Shown piece by piece: positions 15,234 to 21,806 of a stretch of DNA of 22,569 nucleotides; the first letter of the stretch is position 1; each line of letters opens with the position of its first letter. The notes beneath the pieces were generated by a model. The model saw nothing but the letters and a program-made list of their open reading frames with translations, was not told the DNA's origin and ran no database searches. The translations under genes were made by a program, and so were the position numbers. This DNA comes from Sandaracinus sp. (GTDB lineage: Bacteria > Myxococcota_A > Polyangia > Polyangiales > Houyiibacteriaceae): NCBI GenBank assembly GCA_020633125.1, contig JACKEH010000067.1:1-22569 (forward strand), written 5' to 3'.

Positions 15234-15273
15234 GTGAGCGCGGGCCCCGAGTCGTGTCGGGGCCTGCGCTCAC
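15234..15273. terminator. Long bidirectional terminator hairpin between recA and the propeller lipoprotein gene
   Basis: GTGAGCGC-G-GGCCCCGA, loop GTCGTG, TCGGGGCC-T-GCGCTCAC gives a 17-bp stem with one G-T wobble. It begins one base after the recA stop codon, and its right arm includes the stop codon of the convergent gene (15270-15272). No T run is present on either side. Confidence 0.7.
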
Positions 15274-17162
15274 TCCGGTCCGGGGCAGCTCTGTTCGAGC
15301 CCGAGGCGTCGCACGCGCGGGGCTCCGATCGCGCCGTCGACCTCCAGCGTGAGGCGAAGCTCGACCACACCCCCGGTCGGGAAGGTGAGGGCAATGGGCG
15401 AGGTGCTTCCCGGGAAACGCGCGAGCTCTTCGAAGGTCGCGGCCGCGAGCCCCGCTTCGGTCGTCGCGTGGCGGCCTTCGAGGATGACGGTTCCGTAAGC
15501 GCCAGGATCGAGGAGCGCGTGAAGGCGCAACCACTCGGTGTCGGGCGAGGGCGCGTCGTCGAGGGTCGGGCAACCGCGAAAGACACGCGTGACGGTGCCG
15601 GAAGGGGCGAAACGCTCGGTGCGTTTCGCGCCCGTGAGGTCGCCTTGGGTGTGGGGCGATTGGCCGACCGGCACCTGCGCCGTGACCTGCCCCTCGTTCG
15701 GGTCGAGGCGCGTCGCGACACCGCCGCTCGCGCTGCCGTTCTCGGAAGCGACCCACACCCGCCCGAAGGCATCGAAACCCACGCCGATCGAGCCGAGCGG
15801 CGCGACGCCCATCGCCGAGAGATCCCAGGTCGCTTCGAGCGCCAACGGGTCCACGCGAAGCTGGGAGACCCGACCGTCGGTGTGCGCGACGAAGGCGGTG
15901 CCGGTCGCGTCGTCGATCACGGCGCCACGAACGCTCGGGGGCGTCGACACGGTGGACCAACGTTGGGTGGCGGGGTCGAAGGTCGTGACGCGGTCGCACG
16001 AGAATCCGGTGACGAGCACTCGGCCCTCGCGATCGACGTCGAGGCCGTAGAGCAGGTAACACGGCAAGGGCACCTCGCGGACGTCGACCACGATCTCCCC
16101 TGCGACCCGGTTGATCTGCGCGAGGTACCCGTCGCGCGAGATCATCCAGAGCGCGCCCCAAGGATCGAACGACGCCGCGTAGGGCGAGAAGCCCGGCAGC
16201 TCGTAGCGTGCGAGCACGGCGCCCGTGAGGCCGTCGACGTGAAGCACGGCTTCGCCGTCGTGCAGTCCGACCCAGAGATCTCCCGAGCCGCCACCGTCGG
16301 GGCCGACGTTGCCGTCGACGGCGAGCGCGCGGGGCACCTCGTCGAGCTCACCGACGGCGATCAACGGGCCGGCGCACTCGTCTTCGTCGAGCACCCGCGA
16401 GTCGGTCGAGGTCTCGAGCCCGTCGCCGTCGGCGTCCACGCAACGTTCGGGCTCGCTCGCGATGCGACGCACGGATCCGACGCCGTCGAATTCGCGGTTC
16501 GCGACCCAGGCGTCGCCACGCCAATCGACCACGACGCGGCTCGGTTCGGTGCCGCCGGTGTGGAAGCGACCGACCTCGAGGGCGCGCTCGGCGTCGATGC
16601 GCGTCAGCGTTCCGTCCGCGCTGTTGGCGACCCACACGTCGCCGGCCTCGACGACCTCACGGGGAAGGGTGAGCTCGCCGGAGCTCGTCACCGCCAGCTC
16701 GTCGGTGGGCTCGAAGGGCTCGCCCCACGCTTCGCCAGCACACCCTGGCGTGCAGCCTCCGCAGGGGCTGGTCACGCCTTCGTCGATGCGGCCGTCGCAA
16801 TCGTCGTCCTCCCCGTCGCACGCCTCCGGGGTCGGGACCCGCGCCCCGCGACACAACCCCCAATGGCCGCTCAAGCAGAGCGCGCTCCCGCCGGTGCACA
16901 CACCGACCCCTCGCGTCTCTTCCGGCGCGTCGTAACAGCTGAGCACGCCCGGGAGGCAAGGACAGCCAGTGGCGAAGGGCGTGACATCGCAATCGGGCGC
17001 GGGGACACGCTCGCAGTCGAGGTTTCGCAGCGCGTTGGTGTCGTCGCAATCGGGGCCGGCCTCGCATCCGTCGCCGTAGCCGTCCACGTCGGTGTCGATG
17101 CACTCCTTCGGGGAGCTCGAGCACGCGGCGACCACGAAGAAGAACGGCACGAGCCAGCGCAC
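15270..17162 (-). CDS. Large lipoprotein with calcium-type and MopE repeats and a Vgb-like beta-propeller
   Basis: The 630-aa product starts at GTG (17162), giving a lipoprotein signal VRWLVPFFFVVAAC with C14. Next comes a thrombospondin-type-3/EF-like segment (DTDVDGYGDGCEAGPDCDDT), a Cys-rich region, and one MopE motif (EACDGEDDDCDGRIDEG, ~130). From about residue 165 the chain becomes a series of propeller blades of streptogramin-lyase/NHL type, each with GDVWVANS-, GDLWVGL-, GALWMIS- or GRVWVASE-like strands. A second DADGDGLET calcium loop is inserted between blades. The final ~110 residues form an all-beta domain with PDTEWLRLHALLDPG and SPIALTFPTGGVVELRL. This suggests a calcium-stabilised surface adhesin or sensor rather than an enzyme; Vgb catalytic residues cannot be confirmed. 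It is convergent with recA and divergent from the AgmX-like gene. Confidence 0.87.
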   Translation of the reverse strand: MRWLVPFFFVVAACSSSPKECIDTDVDGYGDGCEAGPDCDDTNALRNLDCERVPAPDCDVTPFATGCPCLPGVLSCYDAPEETRGVGVCTGGSALCLSGHWGLCRGARVPTPEACDGEDDDCDGRIDEGVTSPCGGCTPGCAGEAWGEPFEPTDELAVTSSGELTLPREVVEAGDVWVANSADGTLTRIDAERALEVGRFHTGGTEPSRVVVDWRGDAWVANREFDGVGSVRRIASEPERCVDADGDGLETSTDSRVLDEDECAGPLIAVGELDEVPRALAVDGNVGPDGGGSGDLWVGLHDGEAVLHVDGLTGAVLARYELPGFSPYAASFDPWGALWMISRDGYLAQINRVAGEIVVDVREVPLPCYLLYGLDVDREGRVLVTGFSCDRVTTFDPATQRWSTVSTPPSVRGAVIDDATGTAFVAHTDGRVSQLRVDPLALEATWDLSAMGVAPLGSIGVGFDAFGRVWVASENGSASGGVATRLDPNEGQVTAQVPVGQSPHTQGDLTGAKRTERFAPSGTVTRVFRGCPTLDDAPSPDTEWLRLHALLDPGAYGTVILEGRHATTEAGLAAATFEELARFPGSTSPIALTFPTGGVVELRLTLEVDGAIGAPRVRRLGLEQSCPGPE

Positions 17163-17295
17163 GACGCGAAGCCTAGCAGGCCACCCAAACCTACCGTGTT
17201 GCGATTCGTTTCGTGCGCCTCCCACACACGCTCCCGCGTGCGGGTGGTTTCGCGGAATCCTGCCGCTCCACGGACGGGGCGTCCGTTCCGGCCGG

Positions 17296-17315
17296 GGCAC
17301 GATTCCGCTTCAATT
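17296..17315 (+). promoter_or_regulatory. 20-bp upstream element, copy A
   Basis: GGCACGATTCCGCTTCAATT ends 44 bp before the ATG of the AgmX-like gene. An identical copy in the same orientation relative to its gene lies at 22543-22562, also 44 bp before a start codon. A conserved promoter core or operator is likely. Confidence 0.6.
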
Positions 17316-17359
17316 GGCCAGAACGTTGACGCTCTCGCCCCAGCCGCGAAGATGGAGCG

Positions 17360-18223
17360 ATGGCGAGGTTCTCCACGCTCTTTCGTTCGTTGGCGCTCTG
17401 CGCCTGCACCGGAGTGCTCGCGAGCCCCGCACACGCGGACGAGCGCACGCTGACCGACCTGCCGAGCGTGCACGACGCGTGTCGGCGGAGCGAAACCCCT
17501 GGGCCGCGCGAGCTCTTGGTGCTCGAGGTGCCGGCGTTTCGGTTTGGCGGCTACGACCGCGAGGACGGGCGCCTCTTCGTCGACACCACCCGGAACCTTC
17601 GCGCGCTTCGTGGCTCGGTCGAGATCCTGCCGGCGGAGCTCGAAGACGTCGGTTTCGTGGCTTCGCCGACCCGTGCCCGCGAGTTGCGTCGCCGGGGGCG
17701 GGCGCTCCGGGTCGGCTTCTTCCTCGGGTTCGACGGGGAAGGGCAGCCTTGCGTGGTGCGGTCGGCCGTGGGGGTGACGCTCGTGCGGGCCGAGCTCGCG
17801 TTCGCCGAGCTCGTCGACGTCGAGGGCGCGGTCGTGGCCCGCGAAGACACGGAGCGACTTCGCGCGTGGCTCGACGACGCGGAGCAAGACACGATCGCCG
17901 GCGAAGGGCCGCGGGTCGAGGTGGGCGCGGTGTCGGTCGAGCGCGGCGCGGTGGCGGCCGAAGCCGCGCTTCGAGCGCCGGCGCTTCGCGAGAGCCTCGG
18001 TCGCTGCCACGCGCGCGCGGTCGCGAACGGCGCGCCCGGCGACGCCATGGCGGTGGTGCGCGTTCGAACGGACGCGGCGGGGCGGGTGGTGGAGAAGGCG
18101 CTCGCGCTCAGCGACCTCACCGACGAGGGGGAGTCTCGCTGCGTGCTCGACGCGATGGCGGCCGTTCCTTGGCCAGCCGGCGATCGCGTGTGGCGCGTCG
18201 AGCTTCGGTTCGCCGCCGATTGA
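17360..18223 (+). CDS. Secreted protein with an AgmX/TonB-like C-terminal domain
   Basis: The 287-aa product has an N-terminal signal peptide (MARFSTLFRSLALCACTGVL, then ASPAHA, cleavage near residue 26). The middle region (~30-190) is beta-rich with no family I can name (FGGYDREDGRLFVDTTRNLR). The C-terminal ~75 residues read LGRCHARAVANG, then AMAVVRVRTDAAGRVV, RCVLDAMAAVPWPAG and VWRVELRF. That is the layout of the AgmX/PglI C-terminal domain, a TonB-C-like fold with two conserved Cys, seen in many myxobacterial envelope and gliding-associated proteins. It probably acts in the periplasm. GGAG lies only two bases before the ATG, so translation signals are poor. The identical 20-bp element 44 bp upstream suggests shared regulation with the phosphatase-Rieske pair. 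It is convergent with the YbjN-like gene, 39 bp apart. Confidence 0.8.
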   Translation: MARFSTLFRSLALCACTGVLASPAHADERTLTDLPSVHDACRRSETPGPRELLVLEVPAFRFGGYDREDGRLFVDTTRNLRALRGSVEILPAELEDVGFVASPTRARELRRRGRALRVGFFLGFDGEGQPCVVRSAVGVTLVRAELAFAELVDVEGAVVAREDTERLRAWLDDAEQDTIAGEGPRVEVGAVSVERGAVAAEAALRAPALRESLGRCHARAVANGAPGDAMAVVRVRTDAAGRVVEKALALSDLTDEGESRCVLDAMAAVPWPAGDRVWRVELRFAAD

Positions 18224-18262
18224 ACGAACCGTTCTACTGATCGAGCGCTTCGCGCGGGAGCG

Positions 18263-18769
18263 TCAGCCTTCTTCGGCCGCGAGCCGCGAGAGCTCGGGTC
18301 CGTGCCGACGCGCCAGCGAGATCACGACCCGAACGAGGTTGCGAAACGCGCGCCGGTCGAAGCTCGAGTCGGTGTGAAGCACGGCGCTGAGCCGCAGCTC
18401 GCCGTCGCTGCCGTTCCACTCGAGCTTCGTCGCCAGCATCGACCAGTTCAGCTCCGCGATGCGCCGCAGCACCGCCTCGGTCCCCGGTGCTCCGGCCGGC
18501 GCGATCGCGAGGCGAGGCACGTAGACGTACACGGTGTCGCTCTCGTCGCTGTAGACGACGTGGGCCAGCAGCTCCGAGCGACCATCACGCGAGACGTCGC
18601 GGAGCTCGCAGCGAGCGCGGACCGGATCGACCGCTTCACACGAGGGGGCGAGCTCGAGCCGGTCCAGCTCCTCACGAATCGCGTCGAGGTAACGAGGCGC
18701 GGGATCCTGCGCCTGGCTCGGCGTGGACGACAGCAGTAGCAGGACCGCGAACGGGAGCAGCGCGCGCAC
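18263..18769 (-). CDS. Secreted YbjN-like protein (168 aa)
   Basis: The GTG at 18769 starts a signal peptide, VRALLPFAVLLLLSSTPSQA, with likely cleavage after SQA; longer in-frame starts (for example 18874) would bury it and overlap the divergent gene. The mature part has alternating helices and strands with AELNWSMLATKLEWNGSDGE, then LRLSAVLHTDSSFDRRAFRN and LVRVVISLARRHGPEL. This matches the type III chaperone-like YbjN layout (an N-W/L turn, a paired-strand DGE(L/V)R, then a helix with aromatic/aliphatic repeat). A single Cys pair occurs (SCEAVDPVRARCELR). YbjN proteins are usually cytosolic, so an exported version is unusual. No Shine-Dalgarno is visible, only TCTCCC-type sequence. The family call is moderate. 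Confidence 0.7.
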   Translation of the reverse strand: MRALLPFAVLLLLSSTPSQAQDPAPRYLDAIREELDRLELAPSCEAVDPVRARCELRDVSRDGRSELLAHVVYSDESDTVYVYVPRLAIAPAGAPGTEAVLRRIAELNWSMLATKLEWNGSDGELRLSAVLHTDSSFDRRAFRNLVRVVISLARRHGPELSRLAAEEG

Positions 18770-18872
18770 GGCGGGAGAGTGCCGATCCCGGCCCTTCGCG
18801 TCCACCGCTCGCTGTCGGGAAGGGCCGCTCGTTCCTTGACACTGACCGACGCCGCGAGCGAACAAAGCGGTC

Positions 18873-19502
18873 ATGTGGAAGGCCGTCGGCAAGGGCGCGC
18901 TGTGGTTGGGGGCGTTGCTCCTCGTCGTCGTGGGCGTGCTGCGGCTCTTCTTTCTCGACGTGGTCGAGGTCGGGCACGACGGAATGGCTCCGACCATGAT
19001 CGCGGGCGAGAGCGTCTTGATGTGGCGCGGTGTCGACGAGGCCGAGATGGGCGACATCTTGGTCTGCCATCACCCCACGGCGACCGGGCAGATGGTCCTC
19101 GGCCGCGTGGTCGGCAAAGCAGGAATGACGCTTCGCGACGTGCGCGGGCAGCTGGAGATCGCGGGTACGGTGCCCGACCGCGACGTCTTGGAAGAAGAGC
19201 GTTTCTTCGACCAGACGACGAACCGCGAGGACTCGTACCGGCGATCGTTGGTGAAGCTCGGCAACACCGACCACTACATCTACGAGCGCCACGGCTTCAC
19301 GTTCCGCCTGCGTGAGACGCGGGTCGATCCGAACCGTGTCTACCTGATGGGGGACAACCGCTCGGCGAGCCAGCTCGACAGTCGCGCGTTCGGAGCGGTC
19401 CCGGTCAGCAACTGCCTCGGCACGCTCTTCATGCGCTTCCGCCCCGCGACGACCCGAAGCACCGAGCTCGATCACGGCTGGTTCGGTTTCCTCGATCCCT
19501 GA
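18873..19502 (+). CDS. Signal peptidase I homologue lacking both catalytic residues
   Basis: The 209-aa product has an N-terminal membrane anchor (~8-28) and the order of boxes of S26A signal peptidase I. Box B reads EVGHDGMAPTMIAGESVL, where the usual GSM-x-PT serine is G37. Box D reads QMVLGRVVGKAGM, where the catalytic lysine of KRVVGLPGD is G77. Box E, GDNRSASQLDSRAFGAVP (160-177), is intact, so the beta-rich fold is probably kept. Without Ser and Lys it cannot use the family mechanism. A perfect -35 hexamer TTGACA lies at 18836-18841 but any -10 would fall so close to the ATG that the mRNA would be nearly leaderless. It is divergent from the YbjN-like gene and ends in a strong terminator. 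An intact paralogue is expected elsewhere in the genome. Confidence 0.88.
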   Translation: MWKAVGKGALWLGALLLVVVGVLRLFFLDVVEVGHDGMAPTMIAGESVLMWRGVDEAEMGDILVCHHPTATGQMVLGRVVGKAGMTLRDVRGQLEIAGTVPDRDVLEEERFFDQTTNREDSYRRSLVKLGNTDHYIYERHGFTFRLRETRVDPNRVYLMGDNRSASQLDSRAFGAVPVSNCLGTLFMRFRPATTRSTELDHGWFGFLDP

Positions 19503-19518
19503 AGCCGTATCGCGCACG

Positions 19519-19557
19519 AAAAAAACGGCGACCTTCCTCTCGGAGGTCGCCGTTTTT
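19519..19557. terminator. Strong bidirectional intrinsic terminator
   Basis: AAAAACGGCGACCT (19521-19534) pairs with AGGTCGCCGTTTTT (19544-19557), 14 bp, with seven A before and five T after. The outer GCACG/CGTGC pair extends it. It stops the signal-peptidase-like gene on the plus strand and transcripts of the mini-gene at 19777-19959 on the minus strand. Confidence 0.9.
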
Positions 19558-19596
19558 CGTGCTCTTCCGACCCACACCGTCGCGCGTGGTCTGCGC

Positions 19597-19759
19597 AACC
19601 CCACGAAAGCGGGGGGACGAATTAGGTGAGCCCGACGGGGGCGAACCGTCGGGCTCGGACCGCTCCGTCGCGGGGCGACGCGAGATGGAGCGGGTGGAGG
19701 GGAGACCCCTCCGACGTCCCGGGAGGAGGGACGTCGTCGGCGAGGGCGAGTCGCCGACG
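19597..19759. other. Cluster of six consecutive stem-loops (possible structured RNA or 3' untranslated region)
   Basis: Perfect or near-perfect hairpins follow one another: CCCC/GGGG (19599-19614); GAGCCCGACGG/CCGTCGGGCTC, 11 bp (19628-19656); CGTCGC-GGG-GCGACG nested inside CGCTCC/GGAGCG (19661-19692); GGAGGGG-AGA-CCCCTCC (19696-19712); GACGTCCC/GGGACGTC, 8 bp (19713-19735); CGTCGGCGA/TCGCCGACG, 9 bp (19735-19759). On the minus strand they lie between the mini-gene stop codon (19777) and the terminator. No open frame explains them. Confidence 0.6.
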
Positions 19760-19776
19760 TCGTTTCGAAGGGGACT

Positions 19777-19959
19777 TCAGAAGTCGAAGTCGAGCTCGCG
19801 CGGATCGCCCTTCTCGTCGAAGGAGTCGTCTCGCGCGGGGTTGTAGGTGGCGTCCGCGTAGAGGTCGTCGAGGCAGAAGCCCGCCTTCATGTGCGGGGCG
19901 ATCTCCTCGCGCTGGAACTCGTCCATGGAACGGTAGACCTTCGGACCGAAACGCTTCAT
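19777..19959 (-). CDS. Small acidic-tailed protein, 60 aa
   Basis: No family recognised. The ATG at 19959 has GGAGGTG nine bases upstream, a strong ribosome-binding site, and the codons show the local G/C third-position bias. The protein is MKRFGPKVYRSMDEFQREEI at the start, then APHMKAGFCLDDLYADATY, and ends PRELDFDF. A basic N-terminal strand is followed by a predicted helix (SMDEFQREEIAPHMK), a single Cys and an acidic tail. It is soluble with no signal peptide. The layout of short basic start plus acidic end recalls the 74-aa protein at 6092-6316 but there is no sequence repeat. Its message would carry the hairpin cluster as a 3' untranslated region. Confidence 0.75.
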   Translation of the reverse strand: MKRFGPKVYRSMDEFQREEIAPHMKAGFCLDDLYADATYNPARDDSFDEKGDPRELDFDF

Positions 19960-20177
19960 CGGGCGCACCTCCACCTGCCGCCGCGGGGTTGCGTCCCGTC
20001 CGCGCGGAGTCGTTGGGTAGGCTCGGGAAGAACCGCGGCGTCGCCTGCGTTCCCACCTTGTCCTACATCTGGGCACACCCTACCACTCGCCTCGGGGGGC
20101 GAGAAAAAAGCGGCGCGCTTTTCGTCGGTTGACCGTCGAAGCGGCTGCGACTACGCCTCCGGACCGAGAGGCGCGCC

Positions 20178-20354
20178 ATGGCGAAGACGTACATCAACAT
20201 CCCCGTCACCGATGAAGAGAAGGCCCGCATCGAGCGCGCGGACGCGACGTGGACTGGCCCCAAGCTGATCGTGCTCCTCGCGATCACGCTCGGCACGGCG
20301 CTCGTCGTGCTCTGGCTCGCGGCGAACGGCCACATCGTTCCCCAGCACAGCTGA
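20178..20354 (+). CDS. Small single-pass membrane protein, 58 aa
   Basis: No family recognised. Translation from the ATG at 20178 gives a soluble amphipathic N-terminus (MAKTYINIPVTDEEKARIER), then a membrane segment (LIVLLAITLGTALVVLWLAA, ~35-54) and a short tail GHIVPQHS. A GAGAGGCG lies 8-9 bases upstream. There is a possible -35 TTGACC (20129-20134) with 17 bp to TACGCC. The N-terminus should face the cytoplasm. The last 40 bases of the gene region are duplicated just after the stop codon, and a strong terminator follows. The short frame is supported by the start context, the membrane span and the terminator. Confidence 0.65.
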   Translation: MAKTYINIPVTDEEKARIERADATWTGPKLIVLLAITLGTALVVLWLAANGHIVPQHS

Positions 20355-20399
20355 TCAGGTCGCGGCGAACGGCCACATCGGTCCGCAGCACAGCGGATC
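20317..20399 (+). repeat. 43-bp-period direct duplication of the 3' end of the small membrane-protein gene
   Basis: 20317-20356 and 20360-20399 match at 37 of 40 positions, separated by AGG. Copy 1 includes the last codons and stop of the 58-aa gene; copy 2 lies after the stop, out of frame (period 43 is not a multiple of three). Confidence 0.85.
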
Positions 20400-20429
20400 T
20401 GGGACCGCGCCGGCCGCCACGTTCCCCTG

Positions 20430-20457
20430 CGCCACGTCGTTTCGACGTGGCGTTTTT
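20430..20457 (+). terminator. Intrinsic terminator
   Basis: CGCCACGTCG-TTT-CGACGTGGCG is a 10-bp perfect stem followed by TTTTTC. It ends the small membrane-protein transcript and separates it from map. Confidence 0.9.
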
Positions 20458-20515
20458 CATGGGCGCGGCGCCCGCCGTTGCGTCCGTCTCCCCGAGGCCG
20501 TAGACCACGCCGCCT

Positions 20516-21391
20516 ATGGGCATCGAGCTGATGTCGCCGCGTGCCGTCGAGCAGATGCGCGCTTCCTGCCAACTCGCGGCGCGCACCCTCGTCCTCGTGG
20601 GCGAGCACCTTCGCGCCGGCATGACGACGGACGAGATCAACACGCTCGTGCACGAGTTCATCGTGCAGAACGACGCGTACCCGTCGCCGCTGAACTACAA
20701 GAACAGCTACCCCAAGAGCGTCTGCACCAGCGTCAACGACGTGGTTTGCCACGGCATCCCGGATGGGACGGTCCTCAAGGACGGCGACATCATCAACGTC
20801 GACGTCACGACGTACCTGCCGAAGAAGCACGGCTACCACGGCGACACGAGCGTCACGTTTTACGTGGGCACGCCGAGCGAGGACGCGAAGAAGGTCGTCG
20901 AGACCGCGCGTCGAGGTCTCGAGGCCGGCATCTCGGTCGTGAAGGCCGGCGCGCGCCTCTGGGACATCGGCGCCGCGATTCAAGAGCTCGCCGAGAAGGA
21001 AGGCTGCAGCGTGGTGCGTGACTACGTCGGCCACGGCGTGGGGCGCGAGTTCCACATGCCGCCGCAGGTCCCGCACTACCTCCCGGAGAAGAAGCCGGGC
21101 TTCTTCAACGACCTGAAGAACGTGCGGATGAAGGAAGGCATGGTCTTCACCATCGAGCCGATGATCAACCTCGGGGTCTACGAGACCGAGCTGCAGGACG
21201 ACGGCTGGACGGTGCTCACCGCGGACCGTTCGCTCTCCGCGCAGTTCGAGCACAGCATCCTCGTGACGCGCACGGGCTGCGAGGTCCTCACCGCACGGCC
21301 CGCGGTGGTCAAACACTCCGAGGACGTGCCTTGGGCGCAGGTCGGGCCCTTGAGCTCGCCCGCCGCGTGGGCGGCACGTCAGACGAGCTGA
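20516..21391 (+). CDS. map: Methionine aminopeptidase, type I
   Basis: Removes the initiator methionine from nascent proteins, in the cytosol. The 291-aa product has all five metal ligands: D96 (NVDVT), D110 (HGDTS), H173 (GHGVG), E214 (FTIEPM) and E245 (QFEHS), plus the substrate histidine H79 (VCHGIP). The stretch between the first two ligands is three residues longer than in Escherichia coli (TTYLPKKHGYHGD), and the C-terminus runs ~35 residues past the family core. The start at 20516 is chosen by alignment of MGIELMSPRAVEQMR with the usual N-terminus; no Shine-Dalgarno is visible. The gene stands alone between two terminators. Confidence 0.96.
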   Translation: MGIELMSPRAVEQMRASCQLAARTLVLVGEHLRAGMTTDEINTLVHEFIVQNDAYPSPLNYKNSYPKSVCTSVNDVVCHGIPDGTVLKDGDIINVDVTTYLPKKHGYHGDTSVTFYVGTPSEDAKKVVETARRGLEAGISVVKAGARLWDIGAAIQELAEKEGCSVVRDYVGHGVGREFHMPPQVPHYLPEKKPGFFNDLKNVRMKEGMVFTIEPMINLGVYETELQDDGWTVLTADRSLSAQFEHSILVTRTGCEVLTARPAVVKHSEDVPWAQVGPLSSPAAWAARQTS

Positions 21392-21414
21392 GCGTCTCCA
21401 CGCACGCGTGACGG

Positions 21415-21443
21415 ACGGCGGACTCTTCGGGCCCGCCGTTTTT
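21415..21443 (+). terminator. Intrinsic terminator after map
   Basis: ACGGCGG (21415-21421) pairs with CCGCCGT (21433-21439) across an 11-nt loop, followed by TTTT. It lies 23 bp past the map stop codon and just beyond the convergent Rieske gene. Confidence 0.75.
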
Positions 21444-21452
21444 GGTGGCACG

Positions 21453-21806
21453 TCACTCGTCGAGAAGCAGCACGATCTCACCGTCGTGCTCTTCGAGCGC
21501 GATCGGTTCGAGGGGGAGGCCACGGCAAGGGCCATGTATGCACATGCCGTCGTCGAGCCGGAAGAGCGCGCCGTGCGTGCCGCAAAGCAGGTGCTCGTTG
21601 TCGTCGTCGAAGAACTCGCGGCTGCCCGAGTCGATCGGGATGGGCAAGTGCTTGCACTGGTTCACGTAGGCGCGAACCACGCCCGAAGCGTCGACGAGGA
21701 CGAGTGCCTCTTGCGGCAGCCCGTGGCGATCGTGACCGACCCACGCCGTCGCGAGGCGGCCTGGCCCGAGGTCTTCCCGCCGACACACCGGCAAGCGGCG
21801 TTTCAT
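21453..21806 (-). CDS. Rieske [2Fe-2S] domain protein (117 aa)
   Basis: A stand-alone Rieske ferredoxin-like protein. The cluster ligands are C51-x-H53 (QCKHLPIPID) and C75-x2-H78 (LLCGTHGALF). The downstream GMCIHGPCRGLPLEPI is the typical end of the domain. The segment between the two ligand pairs is 21 residues, slightly longer than the usual 15-17, because of an acidic insert (REFFDDDNE). There is no signal peptide or membrane span, so electron transfer in the cytosol is likely; the oxygenase or other partner is not in the window. The ATG at 21806 has AGGGAG upstream and overlaps the stop codon of the phosphatase gene (ATGA), so the two are translationally coupled. Family assignment is firm, role is unknown. 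Confidence 0.92.
   Translation of the reverse strand: MKRRLPVCRREDLGPGRLATAWVGHDRHGLPQEALVLVDASGVVRAYVNQCKHLPIPIDSGSREFFDDDNEHLLCGTHGALFRLDDGMCIHGPCRGLPLEPIALEEHDGEIVLLLDE

Noticed and set aside
17296..17315. Sigma54 promoter in the shared 20-bp element
   Set aside because: GG to GC spacing in the conserved part is 9, not 10, bases. Copy A alone could be read with 10, but copy B has AG in place of GG there.
15234..17453. Long plus-strand frame opposite the propeller lipoprotein
   Set aside because: The minus strand has a lipoprotein signal, MopE and propeller motifs. The plus frame is a shadow, and it would also need to cross the recA terminator hairpin.
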